Assembly: GCA_030278955.1 (NCBI GenBank)
Contig: JAOANR010000011.1
Location: 43,945,417 to 44,009,416 of the forward strand
DNA length: 64,000 nucleotides
Source: Hygrophila difformis
Lineage: Eukaryota > Streptophyta > Magnoliopsida > Lamiales > Acanthaceae
Reading direction: 5' to 3'
A program made the position numbers and the translations under genes. Positions 56,474-64,000 of this stretch are shown piece after piece (within the stretch, counting starts at the first letter, position 1; the number at the start of each line of letters is the position of its first letter). Under the pieces are notes generated by a model that was not told the DNA's origin, searched no databases, and was given only the letters and a program-made list of their open reading frames with translations.

Positions 56474-59400
56474 TTATGTCCCCATAACTGTGGTCCGGTC
56501 GTCTTGGAAGAGGGTAGGGTAACGTTGCCGCATGTCGGCTTCCAATTCCCAGGTTGCCGTCTCCATTTCGTGGTTGGACCACAAGACCTTGACCATCCTT
56601 ACAGTTTTATTCCTTGTCACCCTTTCCTTGTGGTCGAGTATTTTCACCGGGGTTTCTTCATAGGTCAAGTCATCATCCAGTTCGATTACGTCCGGTTGGA
56701 GTACATGCGATGCGTCGGGTACATACTTCTTCAGTTGAGAGACGTGAAACACGTTGTGGACGCGTGCTAGTTGAGGCGGCAGTGCTAGCCGGTACGCTAG
56801 ATTCCCCACTCTCTCGAGGATCTCATACGGCCCTATGTATCGTGGGCTCAGTTTCCCTCGCTTGCCAAAGCGCATTACGCCCTTCATCGGCGAGACCTTC
56901 AGCATGACCTTGTCACCGACTTGAAATTTCAAGTCCTGCCGTCTCACGTCCGCATAACTCTTTTGCCGGTCCTGAGCAGCTCTCATCTTCCCCTGGATAA
57001 CCTTAACTTGCTGAGCCATGTCCTCCACCAGTTGTGGCCCTACTGTCATTACTCGATCGTTCTCTTCCCAACTCAATGGGCTCCGGCATCTTCGTCCATA
57101 TAGTGCCTCAAAGGGCGCCATGCCGATGCTCGCATGGTAACTGTTGTTATAGGAGAACTCGATCAATGGTAAATGGTGCTCCCAACTCCCCTTGAATTCC
57201 AACACACAAGCCCTCAACATGTCCTCCAGCGTCTGTATAGTTCGCTCCGTCTGTCCATCAGTCATAGGGTGGAACGCCGTACTCATCTTTATCTGTGTCC
57301 CCAGAGCTGCTTGCAGCTTGGTCCAAAACTGGGAGGCGAATCTGCTATCCCTATCCGAGATGATGTCATGCGGCACCCCGTGCCGGCGCACCACATTGTC
57401 TACGTACGCTCTTGCTAGTTGGTCCATTGTCCAAGTGTCCTTCATCGGGATGAAGATGGCGGCCTTCGTTAACCTATCCACGATCACCCAGATCTTATTC
57501 ATTCCTTTTGGCGAACGTGGTAACCCTGAAACGAAATCCATAGAGATACTATCCCACTTCCAGCTTGGGATCTCCAATGGTTGCATTAATCCTAAGGGCT
57601 TTTGCCGTACTGCCTTGATCTTCTGGCAGGTAAGGCACCTTGCCACGAATTCGGCCACCTCTCTCTTCATGTTTGGCCACCAATAATTTTTCTTCAAGTC
57701 CTTGTATAGCTTATCCCCTCCGGGGTGGACCGAGTAGGGGGTGCTATGTCCTTCCTCCATCACCTTCTTCTTCAGATCTACGGATTCCCGCGGTATACAC
57801 CATCTTCCCCTGAAGCGGATGCTCCCGTCCTCATGAATCTGGAAATCTATTGCCTTTCCTTCGGCAATGCTTCTCCTTATTTCCTTCATCTGTTCGTCAC
57901 CCGACTGGGCGAGTCGTATCTCTTCGTATACGGTAGGGCTTACTACCATTGCGTTGACGACCTCGGTTACCGTACCGGGATGCACCAGTTCCAGGCTTAA
58001 TTTCGCCAAATCTCTGTACAACTCGGCCGGTATCACCAGTGAGTTCGTGACGTGTTGCGCCTTCCGACTCAAGGCGTCGGCCACGACGTTGGCCTTGCCC
58101 TCGTGATACGCAACTTCTAGGTCGTAATCTTTGATCAGTTCCAACCATCTCCTCTGCCTCAAGTTCAGTTCTCTTTGCGTGAATATGTACTTGAGGCTCT
58201 TATGGTCGGTGAACATCCGACACTTCCGCCCATAGAGATAGTGTCTCCAGATTTTCAGGGCAAACACGACCGCGGCCAGTTCCAGGTCGTGCGTCGGGTA
58301 GTTTTGCTCGTGCGGTTTCAGTTGTCGTGATGCGTACGCTATGACCTTTTGATCCTGCATCAGTACGCATCCCAGTCCTTCTCTCGAGGCGTCGCTATAC
58401 ACCTCGAAGTCTCCATGCTCTGATGGTAGCGCCAACACCGGCGCCGTGGTAAGTTGTTTCTTCAGTTCCTGGAACGCGGCTTCGCACTCGCCCGTCCAGT
58501 CATACTTCACCCCCTTCTTCAGCAGTTGCGTCAATGGGCGGGCGATTTTGGAGAAGTCTGGTACAAATCGCCTGTAGTAGCCCGCCAGTCCGAGAAAACT
58601 TCTTATCTCCGTTGGGCTCTTCGGTGGTACCCACTCGGTTACAGCCGAGATCTTTGCTGGGTCCACCGCCACTCCGCTGGCGGATACGATATGCCCAAGG
58701 AATGTTACTTCCCTCAGCCAGAAGTCGCATTTGGACAACTTCCCATATAGCTGATTTTCTCGGAGGATCCTCAGCACTTTATGCAAGTGCTCGGAATGTT
58801 CCTTCTCGTCCCTTGAGTAGACCAAGATGTCGTCTATGAATACCACTACGCATTTATCTAATAGTCCTCGGAACACGTTGTTCATGAGGTTCATGAACAT
58901 CGCCGGGGCGTTCGTCAATCCGAATGACAGTACTGTGAATTCGTAGTGCCCATAGCGAGTCCTGAACGCTGTCTTCGGGATGTCCTTCTCAGCAATTCGC
59001 ATCTGATGATATCCCGAACGCAGGTCGATCTTGGAGAACACAGTAGCTCCCTTCAGCTGGTCAAATAGATCCTCGATTCTGGGCAACGGGTACTTGTTCT
59101 TGATAGTGACTTGATTAAGTCCTCTATAGTCGATACACAGTCTCAGACTCCCATCCTTCTTTTTGACGAACAAGACCGGTGCTCCCCATGGAGACGTACT
59201 CGGTCGAATATATCCCTTTTCCAGCAATTCTTCGAGCTGTTCCTTTAGTTCCTTCATCTCCGGCGGTGCCATGCGGTAAGGAGCCTTTGATACCGGTTCC
59301 GTTCCCGGGATGAGATCTATGGTGAACTCGAGATCCCTCTCAGGGGGCATGCCAGGAACGTCATCTGGAAACACATCCAGGTACTCTCTCACCACCGGAA

Positions 59401-61150
59401 TGTTGTCTATCTTTACTTCTTCAGCCTCGAGGTTGTGAACGTAGCATGCGTATAGCGTGTGGCCCTTACGCATTAGGCTACCTAACTCTAGGACGTTGAC
59501 TATTTTGTTAGATTTCTTAGGGGGTTGAGAGTAGAAGATGACTCTTTTCCCCCTACTTTTTGACAGCGTGATCTTTTGCTTTTGACACTCGATCACGGCC
59601 TTATACCGGGTTAGCCAATCCATTCCTAGTATGACGTCAAAGTCTCTGACGTTGAACTCTACCAAGTTTGCGAAAAACTCTACGTTCTTTATCACTATGG
59701 GTATTCCATTGTAGCGTTTAGAGCAGGTTATTACTTCTCCAGAGGGCAGTTGGATGCTTAAGCTAATCATCTCGCACTTAGGTAGATCTAGTTCAGTTAC
59801 GACTCTCGAAGATAAAATCGAACAACTGGCTCCGGAATCAAATAAGACTCTAAGTGGAGTACTTAGGACATAGAAAGTACCTGTCATCACGTCACCATGC
59901 GCGGGTATGTCAGCCTGGTTGATCACGTTCAACCTCCCCATCGGCCTCCCTTGATTGGCTGGCTGGTTTTGATTTGGGTTTGCGTTTTGCTGCTGGTTCG
60001 GAGGGCGCTGGTTCGGATTTGGAGGAGGCCGATATCCTTGATTGTTGCCATTCCTACCCCCCTGGTTGAACGGCTTGTTAGGTCCAATGACCAAGTCTTC
60101 TCTTTTCGTGATGTTCTCGAGTCGGGTTCGACATTCCTCCCTCCGATGGCCAATTCGGCCGCACCGGAAGCACTCGCCCATCTGAGGACATTTCCTCACC
60201 AGGTGCGGCCTGCCACACCTTGGGCACGGCGGCACTCGTCCTCCTTGGTTGACATTCCGACCATTGTTGTTTTGAGCATTCCCGTTCGACCCTCGCCGAA
60301 AGTTGTTCCCGCCAATAGTGTTGCTCGCCCGGTTATCCCTGTTCCTTTTGTCTGGGCCTTGCGCCCCTCGGCTAGATTCCCCAGCAGCCTTCCTCTTTAG
60401 CTGTTGCACTCGTGCTACTGCTACTGCCCGATCGTAGACAGATTGCAAGTCCGGGTAATTAACTCCAGTAATCACCTCTCGAATCGACAAGTTCAATCCC
60501 ATTTCGAACTTTTGCGCCTTCTCCCCGTCAGTAGGTACCATCCTGGGCGCAAATCTCACCAATTCCTTAAACCGTGCATAGTATTCTTGAACAGATTTCT
60601 CTCCCTGCTTCAGGGATGAGAACTCCTCGTACAGTGCTGCCTTAGTACTCATCGGGTAGAAGCGCTCCCGGAGTAACTCCATGAACTCGTTCCACGAGTA
60701 AGGTTCGTCATCCTCTGCCAGCTTCCCTTGGGTAGCCTGCCACCAGTCGTCGGCCTCGCCACCCAGATAGTACGAGGCCACATGGACCTTCTCCCCCTCC
60801 GGGCATCTCACCGCCTTTAGCAATTTGTCGAAGGTTCACAACCATTCTTCCAGCTTAGCGGGGTCTTCCTCCCCGACGTAATAAGAAGGTCGGTAGGGGT
60901 TCACCGCAGCTAAGTAGTTGATTCTTGCTTCCGGCGGTGGTGCCGCAGCAGCTCCACCCTGGTTAACGTAAGCATTACCCAGTGCGATTAGTAATTCCTC
61001 CATATTTTTCAGTCGCCCTTCCGTAGGGTTGGGCATTGGTCCTGCCGGGTTCGGCACCTCCGCGTTAGGTGCCTGCTCATTGGTTTGTCCCGGCGTGCCG
61101 TGGGTGTTGGGGGTGGCAGGGAAGGTCCTTGGTCGTCCTCGAGGCGCCAT
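56474..61150 (-). pseudogene. Tekay-3 gag-pol polyprotein with one nonsense codon
   Basis: Starts ATG at 61150 (MAPRGRPRTF), 1558 residues if read through. The only defect seen is TGA at 60836-60838 (codon 105), where Tekay-1 has an Arg codon ([11 protein letters not shown] against EEWL-stop-TFDKLL). Order of parts: gag domain; knuckle [14 protein letters not shown] (about 325); protease FDSGAS (about 435); reverse transcriptase FIDDILVYS (about 770); RNase [12 protein letters not shown]; integrase with [15 protein letters not shown] and DGQTERT; C-terminal chromodomain (about 1497-1550) with VKILDHKE and ETATWELE. It is closely related to Tekay-1 throughout. The stop separates about 100 N-terminal gag residues from the rest. 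Confidence 0.93.
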
Positions 61151-61252
61151 CTGTTGCAAGAACAGGTGATTTAGATTTTAAGGAAAATATAATAAAGGGT
61201 TTATACAATGATCATCGAAACCCCAGGGTCTAGGGTTTCAGGGTCTTGGGTT

Positions 61253-61366
61253 TCAAGGTTTAAATGAGCCGTGCGTTTGAGATGGATTTGTTGTTTGGTT
61301 TGTTGGGAAATCAAGGTGAGCGTTCATCATTTTGATCATTAAGTTCATCATGTCTTGGTTAGCCAT
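61253..61366 (-). CDS. Pre-gag small ORF of Tekay-3, 37 aa, truncated relative to Tekay-1
   Basis: ATG at 61366, TGA at 61253-61255. N terminus MANQDMMNLMIKMMNAHL matches the Tekay-1 pre-gag ORF (MASQDMMQLMVRMMSVHL) in 12 of 18 positions with mostly conservative changes; the preceding CTAGCGCAAG leader is also conserved. After residue 19 the sequence diverges and stops, so the coiled coil and acidic tail are missing, probably by deletion. Confidence 0.55.
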   Translation of the reverse strand: MANQDMMNLMIKMMNAHLDFPTNQTTNPSQTHGSFKP

Positions 61367-61813
61367 CTAGCGCAAGAAAAAGATCTAGGTTACAACATAA
61401 TGCTTCTAGGTTCTCTAAGGTATAGAAATGCAATATGCACATGCAGTGATGATCCCCCCCAAAAAAAAATTTTATGCATACATTTATTTATCCATGGGTT
61501 TTAAAAAAAATAAATTTATTCCGTGGATAGACTAACATAAGGATAAAAGGTTTGGGCCGCTATATTGGGCCGAAAGAAATAAATTATTTGGGCTTTAAAT
61601 AAAAAAAAACAAGGTTATTGGGCCAAAAATAATTTCTTGGGCTTCTAAAAAAATTTTTGGGCTAAAAATTTGGGCTTTAACTTCAAAATAATAATTGGGC
61701 TCTTTAAAATATATTACTAGTTTAGAAATGATAATTTTAAAAATAATAATACTTGAAAATAATAGTTTAAAAATATTACGGGCTCTTTAAAATAGTAGTT
61801 TAAAATATTCCGG
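61367..61813. other. Tekay-3 leader between PBS and pre-gag ORF
   Basis: AT-rich leader with repeated TTGGGC blocks (61550-61700). It is related at both ends to the Tekay-1 leader; no ORF. Confidence 0.6.
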
Positions 61814-61825
61814 GCTCTGATACCA
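61814..61825 (-). promoter_or_regulatory. Tekay-3 primer-binding site, tRNA-iMet type
   Basis: Minus strand TGGTATCAGAGC, three bases (AGT) from the LTR end, as in Tekay-1. Confidence 0.93.
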
Positions 61826-61828
61826 ACT

Positions 61829-64000
61829 TGTAACACCCCGGTTTTGGTAACCCAGGCCGGGATGCCACCGCCACACCTCCCTAGCAAGACACGGTTTCTC
61901 CGAGCTTACTAGAGAGATGCAAGGCTATGGTTTTTCAGAATTTAAAATATTCAAGTAGCCCATTCATAGATAATTTAAAAATACTAAATCAGAGTTGCAG
62001 CGAGAATATAAAGTACGCAGCGGAAGTAAAGTGTATGCAGCGGAATTTAAAATATAGGGCCGACATGGCCAAACCACGGGTTAAACAGACCCGTTCATGC
62101 AAATCACGTAAAATAAATAATTAAGTGCCCAAAATGATCCCCCAATGAGTGATCATGCTCCGTACTCTGTAACAGAAAAAAAATGAACAACGGTTTTCAT
62201 CAGTATTATAAAATACTGAGTAAGTCAATCCTTTCATAGCAATAAAGGGGTTAGATTTTTAATAATTAAGATAAAACTTTTTGTCATGCATAAAAATATT
62301 TTATTTTTTAAAAAAAATGCGAATATAATTGCATACTTTAAAGACACATTTAATTTCATAATTAAAAACTTAAGCATGGGTAATTATTTAAGACATGATT
62401 TAAAAACATGAATAATGCCGTAAGTAAGTGAATAAAAAAAATTTGAGCTTTTAAAAATTCTACCCGATACGCCACCATCTCAACAATATTTAATTTAGCC
62501 GGCAATCCGGCGGCCGCAGCCAATTTCATAAAATCTGAGCCTTTTTAATTTATTTCCCGTTACGCCATCATTTCAACAATATATCATTTAGCCGGTGATC
62601 CGGCGGCCGCAGCCAATATCAATAGTATCAGTTAGCCGGTGATCCGGCGGCCGCAGCCAATATCAATAGTATCAGTTAGCCGGTGATCCGGCGGCCGCAG
62701 CCAATATCAATAGTAACAGTTAGCCGGTGATCCGGCGGCCTCAGCCAATTTCATAAGTATCATGTCATTTTAGCCGGTGATCCGGCGGCCGCAGCCGATA
62801 CGCCATACCCAGTACCACTCCGTCGAGCCTCGAGTAACCCATACGGATACACTCGAGAGGGTAGGCCGTTGGTCTCTTGTGACCAAATACGCCATATCCA
62901 GTACCGCTCCGTCGAGCCTCGAGTAACCCATACGGATACACTCGAGAGGATAGGCCCAAAATAATAAGATGCCGTTTTGGCGATCTTTCGCGCGTAATAA
63001 TCATTGCCGTTTTGGCACAAAATGAACAATTAGGAGGGCACCCTGCAGAGCACTCACCCCCTGATTTTATGTAACCGATATTGTTTCAACTTTAGTGTAA
63101 CGGGATTTTCAAAAATATAGCTTTATCGTATCACAAGATTTCGATCGTTGTTTAAAAATTTCAAAATTTCACAAGTTAAAACCGATCGATGTCACAGTTT
63201 ACGCCTTTTCAGTTTAAAAATCCATTTCTTAGGCGATTGATCTGAAATTTTCACAGTAGCTCAAAAACATCCCAATGAACAACTTTCATGTTTTGAGTTT
63301 TTCGGAAAAATGATAGCAAGCATGTCAAAAATCAAGTTTTCTACAGAAACAAAAAGCTGTCAGGATTCAGGTTTGACATCTGTCAAAGATTTGACTTTTT
63401 AACATATCAAATGAACTCCAAAAATTCTGAAAATTTACAGGCACTTAAAAGACACCAAAATAAACAAGTTTTATTAGAGGCAAATTATGCAAATTCATCA
63501 CGGATTAAGTCAGATTAATCTACTAAGTTCGGTCTTAAAATCTGTCTCAGTTTTCGAAAGGTTCATGCACCACAGAATATGTTCGACGCGGTTTGGGATA
63601 GCAAATCTTAATGAAAGTGCATGAAATTTTACAGAGGTATTCAAGACTCATAGATTTACAACTTTTGTTTAGATCATGAAGATTGGTTCGGACTAGAAAT
63701 GATAGAAATAAGCTCATCAAGTTCGGTTATGAAATCTGTCAACTTTTGAAAATTCTTAGAAACGCAGAATATGTCCGACTTGATTTGGAGTATCAAAACT
63801 TGATGAAAAATTCTGAAATTTTTACACAATATAGCTTAAGATCTTAGGATCAAAATCTTAGTTTTGAGTTTTCAGGTTTGAACGCTCGAAGTAAGAGTTT
63901 TGCTCGGATTTCAGAAAATACATAGATTGGGGTTTTTAGGTTTGATTTCAACGTTTCGTTTAAGATCCAACGTTTCGGATGTCTTTAAACCACCCATATT
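61829..64000 (-). repeat. LTR B: Tekay-3 5-prime LTR, cut by the window end
   Basis: First 2172 bp of an LTR expected to be about 2765 bp by comparison with LTR A. It includes the same 44-bp tandem array at 62496-62799. It lies next to the PBS and so is the 5-prime LTR of the minus-strand element. Confidence 0.93.

Overview
This window is plant nuclear DNA, most likely eudicot, and almost all of it is nested transposable elements. No bacterial-style operons, rRNA, tRNA or CRISPR are visible. The evidence is plant-type Ty3/Gypsy polyproteins (Tekay/Del-like with a C-terminal chromodomain, and Athila-like), plant primer-binding sites (initiator tRNA-Met and tRNA-Asp), a plant L1-type LINE with a C-terminal RNase H, a BED-finger hAT transposase with plant-like introns, and a Stowaway MITE.

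Layout by nesting. (1) An L1-like LINE on the minus strand spans 1043-43300 and is bounded by a 17-bp target-site duplication at 1026-1042 and 43301-43317. Its own DNA is only about 5.7 kb; three insertions stretch it to 42 kb. (2) Two related solo LTRs sit in the LINE, at 2829-5714 and 38451-41000, in opposite orientations. (3) A Tekay-like element (Tekay-1, minus, 5976-37116, TSD GCCTG) cuts the LINE reverse transcriptase region. (4) A 20-kb Athila-like element (minus, 13400-33395, TSD GGCGT) sits inside the gag of Tekay-1. By eye the LTR pairs differ by about 0.85 % (Tekay-1) and 0.2 % (Athila), which agrees with that order of insertion.

Right part. From 43318 to 48158 lies older mosaic DNA: a duplicated flank segment, two MITEs, tandem LINE 3-prime fragments, a probable LTR/PBS/gag fragment, and a 981-bp long-TIR Mutator-like element with a 10-bp TSD. 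From 48159 to 64000 lies a second Tekay-like system (Tekay-3): LTR A (48159-50923), an AT-rich segment carrying a complete hAT transposon (51102-55602, 8-bp TSD, three-exon 683-aa transposase), a Tekay-like internal region (56241-61828, minus) and LTR B (61829 to the window end).

Most unusual content. The Athila element carries, between pol and its 3-prime LTR and in sense orientation, an F-box-like coding region with no ATG but with a good 3-prime splice site just upstream. This looks like a captured host gene in the position where Athila relatives often carry an env-like ORF. A 17-20-bp polypurine-tract-like motif occurs three times around these inserts. The Athila LTRs also hold a palindrome array (TTGTCGCGGAAC / GTTCCGCGACAA) with a spacing of about 98 bp, and related palindromes recur in the internal region. 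Both Tekay elements carry a related small ORF between PBS and gag.
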